A stretch of 59,904 nt of DNA from Cytophagaceae bacterium (lineage in GTDB: Bacteria > Bacteroidota > Bacteroidia > Cytophagales > Flexibacteraceae): the NCBI GenBank assembly GCA_947458545.1, contig CANGYH010000003.1, positions 165,809-225,712 of the forward strand, in the 5' to 3' direction. The notes below the pieces were generated by a model that was not told the origin of the DNA, made no database searches, and saw only the letters and a program-made list of their open reading frames with translations. Of the stretch, positions 34,335 to 42,973 are shown in pieces. A program made the translations under genes and the position numbers. Position 1 is the first letter of the stretch, and every line of letters starts with the position of its first letter.

Positions 34335-35261
34335 CTATCGCCCTTGCAGCCAGGCTGCCAGCAAGGCAGGCCAGCCTGCCACAGTGCCGGTTTTGTCTTG
34401 GGCCAGGCCGTAGCCGTGTCCGCCCGTAGGGTACAGGTGTAGCTCCGCCTGCACGCCTTTTGCCCGCAGTGCCTCGGCATATTGGATGGCATTGCCGGGC
34501 GAGATGATGTTGTCATCCATAGACATAACCAGGAATGCTGGCGGCGTTGTAGCCTTCACATTGTAGCTGGGCGAGAAGAGCGAGTCTGTTAGGGCCAGCG
34601 TACGTAGCTGGTTTTGCAGCAGCCGCTTACGTGTGCCGGGGTTAAGGCCCTCTACGCTGGTGCCGGGGTAGATGAGGGCCGTATAGGCCGGGCGCGCCCG
34701 GCGGCTGCCGAAGGGGTGCTTGTCGGCCACGGTAGCCAGCATGCCCACCAAATGCCCCCCGGCAGAGAAGCCGATGGCCCCAATGCGGCCAGTGTCTATG
34801 CCCAGCGCGGCGGCGTTTTCCTTAATCGTCTCCATGCCCATGATGGCATCTGCCAGGGGCACCCAGCGGCGGTTGGTGGCCTCTACCAGGGCCGTGTCTG
34901 GCAGGCGGTAGCGCAGCACAAAGGCGGCATAGCCCCGGGCGGTAAGCCATTGGGCCACCTGCTCGCCCTCGTTGCGCGTAGAGACGAAGGCGTAGCCCCC
35001 GCCGGGCACCACCATCACCGCGCCGCCGTTGGCCGGGGCGGCGGGGGCGTAGTAGGTGAGGGTAGGCACCCCAATCTTGGTCTCCCAGCCACGGCCGAGG
35101 CTGTCTTGTTTGGGCGTAGCATAGGCTTTGGCCACACCCGGCAAATTGTAAGGGATGCGCCCTTTGGCATAAACCGGCAATACTTGCTGCGCCAGTGCCA
35201 CCTGGTTTGCACCAGCTAGCAGGGCCAAGTAAAATCCTAATAGGCAGCGATTTAGCCTCAT
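34335..35261 (-). CDS. Secreted alpha/beta-hydrolase (acetyl esterase/lipase type)
   Basis: This 308-residue protein has a signal peptide (CLLGFYLALLAGANQVALAQ). The hydrolase core shows an oxyanion-hole motif PGGGY (86-90), the nucleophile Ser166 in GFSAGGH, an acid at about Asp249 (MSMDDNI), and His282 in GGHGYG. It resembles endo-xylanase-associated acetyl esterases. It could deacetylate plant polysaccharides, which would fit the GH43-type gene earlier in the window, but the substrate is inference. Confidence 0.9.
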   Translation of the reverse strand: MRLNRCLLGFYLALLAGANQVALAQQVLPVYAKGRIPYNLPGVAKAYATPKQDSLGRGWETKIGVPTLTYYAPAAPANGGAVMVVPGGGYAFVSTRNEGEQVAQWLTARGYAAFVLRYRLPDTALVEATNRRWVPLADAIMGMETIKENAAALGIDTGRIGAIGFSAGGHLVGMLATVADKHPFGSRRARPAYTALIYPGTSVEGLNPGTRKRLLQNQLRTLALTDSLFSPSYNVKATTPPAFLVMSMDDNIISPGNAIQYAEALRAKGVQAELHLYPTGGHGYGLAQDKTGTVAGWPALLAAWLQGR

Positions 35262-35293
35262 GCTTTTATTTCAGTGTAGATTCGTTCAGCTAC

Positions 35294-35353
35294 ATGGTAA
35301 CACTTGGTACCCGCTTCTGCAAAAAAAATTTTGAAAATCTTGGTTACCTTTAA
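35294..35353 (+). CDS. Possible leader peptide of 19 residues
   Basis: ATG 35294 to TAA 35353 encodes MVTLGTRFCKKNFENLGYL. It lies in a 317-bp intergenic stretch that ends in a strong orphan terminator. The run of A residues (Lys-Lys-Asn-Phe) and the hairpins that follow make an attenuation-type leader conceivable. It is short, so chance is a fair explanation. Confidence 0.2.
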   Translation: MVTLGTRFCKKNFENLGYL

Positions 35354-35354
35354 C

Positions 35355-35450
35355 CCATCTGCGGTATCTACCCCCAGATACACAAGTTTTCATACACCTG
35401 TACTACACTCCTGACGCACAAGCGCCCTCCTCTGGAGGGCGCTTGTGTTT
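35355..35450 (+). ncRNA. Candidate small RNA ending in an orphan terminator
   Basis: TACCTTTA at 35345-35352 is one base from the -7 consensus. Downstream are a small hairpin (GTATCT at 35364-35369 with AGATAC at 35376-35381) and then a strong terminator (35417-35450). No gene on the plus strand lies upstream to need that terminator. Alternative: it protects the next gene from read-through. Confidence 0.3.
35417..35450 (+). terminator. Rho-independent terminator without an obvious gene upstream
   Basis: A perfect 14-bp stem (35417-35430 with 35434-35447), loop TCT, followed by TTT. The nearest upstream plus-strand gene ends at 33523, beyond another terminator. Confidence 0.85.
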
Positions 35451-35578
35451 TATGGGTCTAGGCATATTTGCCAAACTTTATTTTGCCTAGATTGCAACCC
35501 AAAGTAGGTTTGGTATAGTCTACAGGGTCAAACACAGAAGTATTGTTTAAACCAATGCTTCTAAAGCCCAAGCACTTT

Positions 35579-36811
35579 ATGCGCATAGCTGTACGATTTC
35601 TTGCCCTCACGCTTCTACTATCTGGCAGGTTATCTGCCCAAACGTTGCCCCCCGTCGTAACCGGATGGATCCTGAACCCGGGCGGGCAGACGGGTTACGG
35701 CGGGCTGGTTACCAATGTTACGCGGGTGGCATACTCGGCCACGCAGGTGTATGTGCAGTGCAACAGCGTGCCCAGCTATCCCATCGGGCCCTGGCCGGCA
35801 AACCCCAATACGCCGGTGGCTATGGGCTTCACGTTTAAGATTCCGCGCACCCCGCAGGCCAACACGGGCACGGCCGTGGCTACGGGGCTGGGCCACACGG
35901 GGGTTTTCAGCAACGGGGTGAGCCTCTTTAATGCCCAGGATGCCCGCAGCTACCGCAACCAGAACATCTGGCACCAAGACGCTTACTACTTTGAGCGCAC
36001 CAGTTTTGACAGTTGCCTCGGCCACCCTGCCCCCGGTGGCGAGTATCACCACCACATTGCCCCCAACTGCCTGGTAAACCTGTCTGACAGCAGCCGTCAC
36101 TCGCCGCTGGTGGGCTATGCCTTTGATGGGTTTCCGATTTACGGCCCCTTCGCCTATGCCAACACCAATGGCACGGGCGGTATCGTCCGCATGCGCTCTG
36201 GCTATGCGGCCCGGGCCATCACCCAGCGGACGACCCTGCCCAACGGCACCACCCTTCCACAAAACCAATACGGCCCAGCCGTGAGCGCCAACTATCCGCT
36301 AGGGGCATATGTAGAAGATTATGCCTTTAGTGCCACGGCAGGTACGCTTGATAAGCACAACGGCCGCTTCTGCGTAACGCCCGAGTACCCAGCAGGCACC
36401 TACGCCTACTTTATGACCGTGGCCAGCAACGGCACCCCGCAATACCCCTACGTGCTCGGGCCCACCTACTACGGCACCGTGCCTCCCGGCAACACCGGCC
36501 CCCAAGGCGGGCGCAACCCCATCACCGAGCCCGTAACCGAGTACCGCCCCGCCACCGCGCTGCCGGGCTTTAAGCCCACGCTCTCTTGCGCGCCCAACCC
36601 CACCACCGGCCGCCTGGCCCTGCGGTGGAACGGCCCTGCCCGCCTCACCGGCACCCTCACCGATGCCCTGGGCCGCCCCGCCATGCCCTCCGTGGTCGTA
36701 GAGCCCAGCCAGTGGCTCTCTCTAGACCTGAGCCCGCTGGCCCAAGGCCTCTACCACCTCTCGCTGACGGACGGGGCAACGGTGTACCGGTATCCGGTGG
36801 TGCGGGAGTAG
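35579..36811 (+). CDS. YHYH-domain secreted protein with T9SS-type tail
   Basis: About 410 residues from ATG 35579 (MRIAVRFLALTLLLSGRLSA, signal peptide); ATG 35555 would add eight. The YHYH-domain features are GGEYHHHIAPNCL and SPLVGYAFDGFPIYGPF. The His cluster suggests metal binding. The C-terminus has CAPNPTTGRLALRW and GLYHLSLTDGATVYRYPVVR, a type A sorting domain. It is likely exported by T9SS. The molecular function of YHYH proteins is not established. Confidence 0.85.
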   Translation: MRIAVRFLALTLLLSGRLSAQTLPPVVTGWILNPGGQTGYGGLVTNVTRVAYSATQVYVQCNSVPSYPIGPWPANPNTPVAMGFTFKIPRTPQANTGTAVATGLGHTGVFSNGVSLFNAQDARSYRNQNIWHQDAYYFERTSFDSCLGHPAPGGEYHHHIAPNCLVNLSDSSRHSPLVGYAFDGFPIYGPFAYANTNGTGGIVRMRSGYAARAITQRTTLPNGTTLPQNQYGPAVSANYPLGAYVEDYAFSATAGTLDKHNGRFCVTPEYPAGTYAYFMTVASNGTPQYPYVLGPTYYGTVPPGNTGPQGGRNPITEPVTEYRPATALPGFKPTLSCAPNPTTGRLALRWNGPARLTGTLTDALGRPAMPSVVVEPSQWLSLDLSPLAQGLYHLSLTDGATVYRYPVVRE

Positions 36812-36906
36812 TACCAGAAAGTCAGGAAAAAAACGGAAATTCTTGAGGTTGCGCCACCTTCTGGCGCAACCCCGCCTGACTTTTGGGGCATCCAACCTGG
36901 CCCCCC

Positions 36907-37677
36907 ATGAGAAAGTCCCGCAAAGAAGAGCCCCTCAACTCGGCCACCGTCCGCCTGCTGCTGGTAGAAGACTGGCTGGCAACCCACCAGGGCAGCCGCG
37001 CCGACCTGCTGGCCTACCTCAAAAACAAAGAGGTGCCCGCCTCTGCCCGCACGCTAGACCGCGACCTGGCCCGGCTCGCGGGCCAAGGCAAGCCCTACCT
37101 CTACAATGCCGCCAAGGGCCACTACGAGCCCGCCACCCCCACCGACGAAGTGCCTGACGTGGCCTTCGAGGTGCAACTGGCCCAACAGGCTGCCGCCATG
37201 CTGGAGCGGGCCGCCCGCTATGCGGCCCAGCTTGCCGAGCTGGGCCTGGTGCTGCGCAGCCCGGCCCCGGCCGGCTACGAGGTATATCTGGGCTACATCG
37301 CCGCCCTGGTACGGGCGCTCAAGTTCCACCAGCGCCTGCGGGTTGATCATCAGATGTTCGGCACGGAGGACGTCGTTACCCACATCGTAGAGCCCTACCT
37401 CGTTTGCGAGCGCGAGGGTTTTATGTACCTCATCGGCATAGGCCGCCCAGAATATGCCCAGCCCGAGGCCGCTTTCCTAAAAGCCTACGCGCTAGACCGC
37501 GTAACCGAAATCGTTCGCACCGAAGAGCATTTTTCCCCCGACCCCCAGCTGGACGTGCGCGCCCGCCTCGCCCGCATGGTAGGCATTTCCAACCTGCACG
37601 ACGAGCCCCAAAAAATAACCCTAAAATTCACCGCCCACCAGTGGATTTACGAACAGGCCCACTCCCCCCTCCCTTAA
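36907..37677 (+). CDS. WYL-domain transcriptional regulator, cut short by an in-frame TAA
   Basis: 256 residues from ATG 36907 (MRKSRKEEPLNSATVRLLLV). The N-terminal part contains a helix-turn-helix (SRADLLAYLKNKEVPASART, LDRDLARL). The WYL-like core follows (IVEPYLVCEREGFMYLIGIG, then KAYALDRVTEI). The frame stops at TAA 37675-37677 after HSPLP, but the same frame continues for 40 codons with the normal WYL C-terminus (37678-37800). A CAA-to-TAA change would explain this. The protein may still fold without its C-terminal domain, or the gene may be inactive. Such regulators often control phage-defence genes, which fits the nuclease that follows. Confidence 0.8.
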   Translation: MRKSRKEEPLNSATVRLLLVEDWLATHQGSRADLLAYLKNKEVPASARTLDRDLARLAGQGKPYLYNAAKGHYEPATPTDEVPDVAFEVQLAQQAAAMLERAARYAAQLAELGLVLRSPAPAGYEVYLGYIAALVRALKFHQRLRVDHQMFGTEDVVTHIVEPYLVCEREGFMYLIGIGRPEYAQPEAAFLKAYALDRVTEIVRTEEHFSPDPQLDVRARLARMVGISNLHDEPQKITLKFTAHQWIYEQAHSPLP

Positions 37678-37800
37678 CCCGACCACGTGGAATATAAGGG
37701 CGACCACGTCTATGCCTTCTACCGCGTCGTAGATAATTTCGAGCTCCGCCGCTATGTACGGGGTTTGGGGGATGCGTGTATATTTGTGGAGATAAGTTGA
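37678..37800 (+). pseudogene. Severed C-terminal coding part of the WYL regulator
   Basis: In the same frame as the WYL gene, 40 codons read PDHVEYKGDHVYAFYRVVDN and then FELRRYVRGLGDACIFVEIS to TGA 37800. This matches the usual WYL ending (NFEL...GLGD...VxEP). There is no start codon of its own near the break. The next gene's GTG lies 3 bp after this TGA, as in a tight operon. Confidence 0.8.
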
Positions 37801-37803
37801 AAA

Positions 37804-39078
37804 GTGCAGCAGGTATCCAATTTAATACAAGCCACTAGGCAGATTCTTAATAAAGCAGAATCTGAGGCGAAGCTTACTGGACATCAGTTTAATATTTTTA
37901 AAGCCCTAAATGTCCCGAGAGACGAAAAAAGCTTAACAAGGTACCTATGGCTCTTCCTTGAACCTAATGGGGTGCATGGTCGTGGAATAGAGCCTTTACA
38001 ATCGTTCATAAATTTGCTGCCTCGAGAGTCACTAGATAATGTAGGAATAAGCCTGCTTGAAACACCTATCGAAGGAACAATAGAAGTTAAGTGTGAGGAA
38101 GGTCTTGGGATTAAAAGAAGGTCATCAGATTTGCATTTGGGCGGCAATGTTGATTTAGTAATCAGGTGGAAGAATATCGTTATTGTCGTTGAGAATAAAC
38201 CTTATGCGTGGGATCAACCTGATCAGCTTGAAAGGTATTATAACTCATATTCAGCAGCAGGCTTTGAACCTATAATAGTTTATTTGACACGTAATGGTAG
38301 TCGTCCTAGTGAAAATTCACAGGGGAGATGCCCCTTAAACAGGGTAATATGCCTAAGTTACCAAAGGTTGGTGGACGGGATCTATGCTTATACTGATTCG
38401 CTCCCACTCGGTAATGTTTACTCAGCCAGTTTACATCAATTTGCTGCGTTTCTCTCTTACAACTTCGGTCTATCAACCAAAAATCACCTTGCTATGCAAG
38501 ATCAAATTACCGCACTTTTGAAGACTCCCGACAACTTTAAGGCTGCTATCGCAATCTCTGAAGCGGTGAATCACTTTCGAGATTCGCAGTATAAATTATT
38601 GTGTAGGAATATTTTAGACGAGCTTTCAAGCGCTGGATGTGAATTAGAGGAACCTGGAGTTTTCATACATTCAAACTTGTTTGAAGCGCAAAAAGACACG
38701 ATGTTCCTCTTTAAAGATTGGGACTCGCTTTGTTTGTCGATCGGGTTTGATAAAGAAGATTTGAGTAGTGTATACTTTTCCCTACGCTCAAGAGGTGTCA
38801 AACACAACTGGTCTGAAGAAAAGAGGTTCTCTTATATGAGTAGACTAAACTCAGAAGCGCCTCAATCTTTACAAACTTGGGACAATCCTAGGGAGGTTTG
38901 GTTTTATTGGGCTTATTACAATAACATTTATTCCGACTTCCCTGATCCATGGAATGAAGAGGCATTTTGTAAAATCGATGAGCCTAGTTTTGCTAAAAAA
39001 ATGGCACAACCATTAATTGAAATGTATTTCGCTTATAACAGGGCAATAAAATCTCTAGAATCTGAATTTGCTGAATAG
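37804..39078 (+). CDS. PD-(D/E)XK nuclease family protein, AT-rich and probably acquired
   Basis: This 424-residue protein starts with GTG 37804. The N-terminus (HQFNIFKALNVPRDEKSLTR, then FLEPNGVHGRG) and the nuclease core match the PDDEXK_4 type. Active-site residues are Asp117 (GGNVDLVI), Glu130 and Lys132 (VVENKPYA), with Gln141 (DQLERYY). The C-terminal 200 residues are unrecognised. GC content is near 40% by eye, against over 60% around it, and the shift matches the gene borders. It is probably a DNA or RNA nuclease with a defence role, by family and context. Confidence 0.8.
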   Translation: MQQVSNLIQATRQILNKAESEAKLTGHQFNIFKALNVPRDEKSLTRYLWLFLEPNGVHGRGIEPLQSFINLLPRESLDNVGISLLETPIEGTIEVKCEEGLGIKRRSSDLHLGGNVDLVIRWKNIVIVVENKPYAWDQPDQLERYYNSYSAAGFEPIIVYLTRNGSRPSENSQGRCPLNRVICLSYQRLVDGIYAYTDSLPLGNVYSASLHQFAAFLSYNFGLSTKNHLAMQDQITALLKTPDNFKAAIAISEAVNHFRDSQYKLLCRNILDELSSAGCELEEPGVFIHSNLFEAQKDTMFLFKDWDSLCLSIGFDKEDLSSVYFSLRSRGVKHNWSEEKRFSYMSRLNSEAPQSLQTWDNPREVWFYWAYYNNIYSDFPDPWNEEAFCKIDEPSFAKKMAQPLIEMYFAYNRAIKSLESEFAE

Positions 39079-39095
39079 CGTTCTTAAATACCCCA

Positions 39096-39593
39096 GTGCC
39101 CCCCATCTCCCGCTACTCCACCCTAGACCTCCGCATTGCCCGGTGTAGCGGGCGGTACCGGATGCCGCTGCTGGGGGGCACCGCCCTGGAGGTGCTGTCC
39201 GATCTGTACGGCGTGCCTGCACCCCGGCCCCGCTCCGTCAACGACCTAGATTTTCTGCACATCGAAGGCCACAGCCACCCGCTGGAAAGCTTCGACGCCT
39301 ACCTGCAGCGCCTGGGCCTCTCGCGGGGCAGGGGAGAGCTGGCTGACCCCTACATCGGCTACACCGGCCAAGACCCCGCCGGCCAACCCATAGAGGTAGA
39401 CGTCCTCCGCACCTACGAAGCCAACCTGGCCGACGCCATCCTGCTCCACCAAGACCTGGCCGTGCTCACCCCCCAAGCCCAAATCCGCATGAAGCGGCAG
39501 CGCCTTAGCCAGCCCCTCCCCGGCACCCCGCCTGAGCGCCTAGCCCTAGACCGCGCAGACATCACCTGGCTCAAAACCCTAAGAAGCTGGTAA
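39096..39593 (+). CDS. Nucleotidyltransferase-fold protein
   Basis: This 165-residue protein starts with GTG 39096, 17 bp after the nuclease. It shows the minimal nucleotidyltransferase pattern: LLGGTALEVLSDLYG (GG with Thr29), SVNDLDFLHIEG (Asp50, Asp52) and a third acid in IEVDVLRTY (Asp105). Similar proteins include toxin-like NTases of the AbiEii kind and tRNA-modifying NTases. GC content is again high, so it is not part of the AT-rich insert. No antitoxin-like gene follows. Confidence 0.75.
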   Translation: MPPISRYSTLDLRIARCSGRYRMPLLGGTALEVLSDLYGVPAPRPRSVNDLDFLHIEGHSHPLESFDAYLQRLGLSRGRGELADPYIGYTGQDPAGQPIEVDVLRTYEANLADAILLHQDLAVLTPQAQIRMKRQRLSQPLPGTPPERLALDRADITWLKTLRSW

Positions 39594-39665
39594 ACCACCA
39601 AACCCCCATCCCTTATCTTTTATCTCTTAACTCATCCATAATCTAATCATTGCTGCCCCGCGCCT

Positions 39666-39673
39666 TAGCTTTG
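39666..39673 (+). promoter_or_regulatory. -7 element TAGCTTTG three bases before the guaB ATG
   Basis: A perfect TAnnTTTG match, followed only by CAC before ATG 39677. It implies that guaB mRNA starts at or inside the start codon. Confidence 0.6.
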
Positions 39674-39676
39674 CAC

Positions 39677-41149
39677 ATGGCAAACCATTCTGGCCGGATA
39701 CTCTTCGAGGCCCTGACGTTTGACGACGTCCTGCTCTTGCCCGCATACTCAGAGGTGCTGCCGCGAGACGCGGATACGGGCACCCAACTCACACGCCACA
39801 TTCGGTTGAACATCCCGTTGGTGTCTGCGGCGATGGATACCGTTACCGAGTACGAGCTGGCCATCGCCATGGCCCAGGAGGGCGGCATCGGGTTCATCCA
39901 CAAAAACATGTCCATCGCCCAGCAGGCCGAGCAGGTCCGCCGCGTCAAACGGTCGGAGTCGGGCATGATACTAGACCCGGTTACGCTGCCCCTGTCGGCC
40001 ACCATCGGCGACGCCCGCCGGGTCATGGAGCAGTTCCGCATCGGAGGCATCCCGGTGATAGATGAGCAGCACATCCTCCGGGGTATTCTGACCAACCGCG
40101 ACCTGCGCTTCGAGAAAGACTACGCCCGCCCCGTAACCGAGGTGATGACCTCAGACCGCATCGTCACCGCCAACGAGGGCATCACCCTGGCCGAGGCCGA
40201 AGACGTCCTCCAGCAAAGCAAGGTAGAAAAGCTGCCCATCATAGACAAGGCCGGCAAGCTGGTGGGCCTCATCACCTTCAAAGACATCCTCAAAAAGAAA
40301 GACCGCCCCAACGCCTGCAAAGACCAGTTCGGCCGCCTGCGCGTGGGGGCCGCCGTCGGCGTAACGCCCGACACCCTCCAGCGCATAGAGGCACTGCGCG
40401 CCGCCGGGGTTGATGTGGTGTCTATCGACACCGCCCACGGGCACAGCAAGGGCGTAATAGCCGCCCTCAAAGAGGCCAAAGACGCCTGGCCAGACTTGGA
40501 CATCATCGTCGGCAACATCGCCACCGGCGAGGCCGCCTGGGCCCTGGCCGAAGCCGGTGCCGATGCCATCAAGGTCGGCGTAGGGCCGGGCTCCATCTGC
40601 ACCACCCGCGTCATCGCCGGGGTGGGCATGCCCCAGCTCTCGGCCGTGCTAGAGGCGGTAGAGGCCGTCAAAGGCACAGGCGTGCCCATCATCTCCGACG
40701 GCGGCATCCGCTTCTCCGGAGACATGGTCAAGGCCCTGGCCGCCGGGGCAGGTTCCGTCATGGTCGGCTCCGTGCTGGCAGGTACCGAAGAGGCCCCCGG
40801 CGAGGTCATCATCGCCGAAGGCCGTAAGTTCAAAACCTACCGCGGCATGGGCTCGCTAGAGGCTATGGAAGACGGCTCGTCCGACCGCTACTTCCAGCAA
40901 GGCGAAACCGACGCCAAAAAGCTCGTGCCCGAGGGCATCGTCGGGCGCGTGCCCTACAAGGGGCGCGTGTCAGAGGTCATCTTTCAAATGGTGGGCGGCC
41001 TCAAGGCAGGCATGGGCTACTGCGGTGCCAAAGACATGGCCGCGCTGCAAAAGGCCCGCTTCGTCAAGATTACCTCCGCAGGTGTGCGCGAGAGCCATCC
41101 GCACGACGTGCAGATCATCCGCGAGGCACCCAACTACTCGGCCAAGTAA
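39677..41149 (+). CDS. guaB: Inosine-5'-monophosphate dehydrogenase
   Basis: This 490-residue protein has the normal IMPDH length. ATG 39677 ([20 protein letters not shown]) was chosen over the longer frame. The barrel is interrupted by two CBS domains (about 95-205; [20 protein letters not shown]). The catalytic Cys is in [15 protein letters not shown], the flap in [17 protein letters not shown]. It oxidises IMP to XMP with NAD+, the committed step to GMP. guaA is not adjacent. The promoter element almost touches the start codon. Confidence 0.98.
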   Translation: MANHSGRILFEALTFDDVLLLPAYSEVLPRDADTGTQLTRHIRLNIPLVSAAMDTVTEYELAIAMAQEGGIGFIHKNMSIAQQAEQVRRVKRSESGMILDPVTLPLSATIGDARRVMEQFRIGGIPVIDEQHILRGILTNRDLRFEKDYARPVTEVMTSDRIVTANEGITLAEAEDVLQQSKVEKLPIIDKAGKLVGLITFKDILKKKDRPNACKDQFGRLRVGAAVGVTPDTLQRIEALRAAGVDVVSIDTAHGHSKGVIAALKEAKDAWPDLDIIVGNIATGEAAWALAEAGADAIKVGVGPGSICTTRVIAGVGMPQLSAVLEAVEAVKGTGVPIISDGGIRFSGDMVKALAAGAGSVMVGSVLAGTEEAPGEVIIAEGRKFKTYRGMGSLEAMEDGSSDRYFQQGETDAKKLVPEGIVGRVPYKGRVSEVIFQMVGGLKAGMGYCGAKDMAALQKARFVKITSAGVRESHPHDVQIIREAPNYSAK

Positions 41150-41191
41150 GGCGGAGTCAAATAAATCTGCATATTTGCCATTATAGGCATC

Positions 41192-41224
41192 GAGGGCGGG
41201 CCTGCCAGGGTCCGCCTCTCTTTT
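41192..41224 (+). terminator. Likely terminator of guaB
   Basis: An imperfect stem (GAGGGCGG with CCGCCTC, one bulge) around a 12-nt loop is followed by TCTCTTTT. It lies 43 bp after the guaB stop. Confidence 0.55.
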
Positions 41225-41261
41225 GCCGTTCTTTGTTGTTTACCTTATCTATCTGGTTGCC

Positions 41262-42005
41262 ATGCGCTCACCTTTAAACCTCCTCTGCCTGGTTGTGCCC
41301 CTGCTGTTTGCAGCCGGCGGCGTGCTTGCCCAAGAGCAAACGTCGTTTATGCCACAGTCTATCCCGGCAGGGGCACCACAGCCCATTGCAACGGCCCCGG
41401 TAGTCAACGAGGCCCGGTATTACAACAACACCTATCTGAGGGGCGATACCGTACCCTGGACCTACAGCCTGGCCCTGATGCCGCTGTCTTTTCTGGCTTC
41501 CGGGTTAGAGGTGGCCTACGAGGCCCGCGTGCCCCGCACCTACAGCACGGTACGCTTCAACGCCGGAGGCTTTCTGGGCGAGGATCCCTGGTTTTACGAC
41601 AGCCGGGGCAGCTACAGCGGTTACCGCGTAGAATTTCAATACCGGCACCACTTCTTGGATTTTGCCTACGAACGCAGGGGCTATTATATGGGCCCTTACG
41701 CCCAGTTTAAATCCATAGACCTGGTGCGGCAATCGGGCGGCGATTTTTTTGACCCCTTTGGCCGCGAAGAGCGGCAGTTGGCGCGGGCCATAGGCCTGGG
41801 CGTAATAGGTGGCTACCAGATGCGCTCTCGCAACGGGTTTGTGATTGATATGTACATCGGCGGCGGGCTGGTGGCCCCCGTCGGCGGCAGAGATCAAGAG
41901 ATACTGCACCTGCCAATCGTCAATCCCTACGAGCGTGGCATTTCTGCACATGGCGGTTTGGGTATCGGGTTTATGCCCCGCAAGCGCGCCCGGCCGACGC
42001 AGTAA
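41262..42005 (+). CDS. Outer-membrane protein, unknown function
   Basis: This 247-residue protein starts at ATG 41262 with a signal peptide (MRSPLNLLCLVVPLLFAAGG, then VLAQ). The mature part alternates aromatic and polar residues (GYRVEFQYRHHFLDFAYERR, GVIGGYQMRSRNGFVIDMYI) and ends with a Gly-rich strand, suggesting a beta-barrel of the porin-like type. CATATTTG at about 41168-41175 may be its promoter element. It lies next to a lipoprotein gene and upstream of murG. Confidence 0.65.
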   Translation: MRSPLNLLCLVVPLLFAAGGVLAQEQTSFMPQSIPAGAPQPIATAPVVNEARYYNNTYLRGDTVPWTYSLALMPLSFLASGLEVAYEARVPRTYSTVRFNAGGFLGEDPWFYDSRGSYSGYRVEFQYRHHFLDFAYERRGYYMGPYAQFKSIDLVRQSGGDFFDPFGREERQLARAIGLGVIGGYQMRSRNGFVIDMYIGGGLVAPVGGRDQEILHLPIVNPYERGISAHGGLGIGFMPRKRARPTQ

Positions 42006-42061
42006 GCTTGGGTTGATTTTCTCATTTTTAGGGCCGCCCCATGCCCATTGCCGCTCAAGTC

Positions 42062-42925
42062 ATGACTTTAACTAAACCCTCCACCAGGCAGATGGCTCTT
42101 ACTTGGGCCGCGGTGCTGGTCGTATTGGCTATTACCACCAGTTGCACGGGGTTGGGTCGCCTCTATCCGCAACCCACCCCCATCCTGAACGCACCCAAAG
42201 GCAAGGGCGACAAGGCCCTCACCTTTACGGCAGGTACCGCACTCAATACCACCGATCTGGCCCGCCCAAACTATGCCGCGTTTGGCGTCAACGCGTTTGT
42301 GGCTACCGGGCCTCGTACCTATTTTACTACGGATGCCTATTGGGCAGGTGCGCTCTTTCGCACAGATAGATCTCGGCCTTACAACAGAATGCTCGCCTCT
42401 CTGGTGGCACCGGCATTTGGCTTATACAGGCCACTGGGGCGCCTCACGCTCATGGCCCAGGCAGGCCTTCCGATAGAGTGGTTTAGAGAGGCGCTGAACT
42501 CCGGTGAGTTCAGATTTATCGACGAGCCTTTAGGCACAAACGTCCAAATCAGGATCAGAAATATAACGGTATCCGGGCAGGGTACTTTGGCGGCCGCCAT
42601 CCGGCTTACGCCTGCCGCCCAGCGGGTGCAGGTGCAAGTGCTTGCAGGCAGTTCCATCCTAACAGGTTTAGTCGGTCTGTACGACTACCGCCGCAGCGGT
42701 ACCTTAGGCGAATTCCAAAGCGGGGGCTTACGCTTCAGCAATTTTAATTACTTTACCACTACCACCAACATTGCCTTGCGGATAGGTACTCCCCAGCTTT
42801 CAGGCTTCTTCCAATTGACGGCCTACGGAGATAACTTTCCGGGCAGGCAATATTCTTCAGGTATATCTTCAGGCATTTATGCCTGCCAGGCAGGTGTTAG
42901 CCTCAAGCTGCCAGGTATCAAGTAA
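42062..42925 (+). CDS. Lipoprotein, unknown function
   Basis: About 287 residues from ATG 42062 (MTLTKPSTRQMALTWAAVLV); ATG 42041 or 42092 are alternatives. A lipobox (LAITTSC) marks Cys lipidation, so the protein is outer- or inner-membrane anchored. The mature part is beta-rich with repeated aromatic strands. I recognise no domain. It ends 20 bp before the TTAATTC array ahead of murG and might be cotranscribed with it. Confidence 0.65.
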   Translation: MTLTKPSTRQMALTWAAVLVVLAITTSCTGLGRLYPQPTPILNAPKGKGDKALTFTAGTALNTTDLARPNYAAFGVNAFVATGPRTYFTTDAYWAGALFRTDRSRPYNRMLASLVAPAFGLYRPLGRLTLMAQAGLPIEWFREALNSGEFRFIDEPLGTNVQIRIRNITVSGQGTLAAAIRLTPAAQRVQVQVLAGSSILTGLVGLYDYRRSGTLGEFQSGGLRFSNFNYFTTTTNIALRIGTPQLSGFFQLTAYGDNFPGRQYSSGISSGIYACQAGVSLKLPGIK

Positions 42926-42945
42926 TAATCCTGCCACCAAAATTT

Positions 42946-42973
42946 TTAATTCTTAATTTTTAATTCTTAATTC
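42946..42973. repeat. Heptameric tandem repeat (TTAATTC) abutting the murG start codon
   Basis: Four TTAATTC units (the second has T in place of C) end exactly at the TTG start codon of murG (42974). The same heptamer occurs at 30516-30543. Confidence 0.95.
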
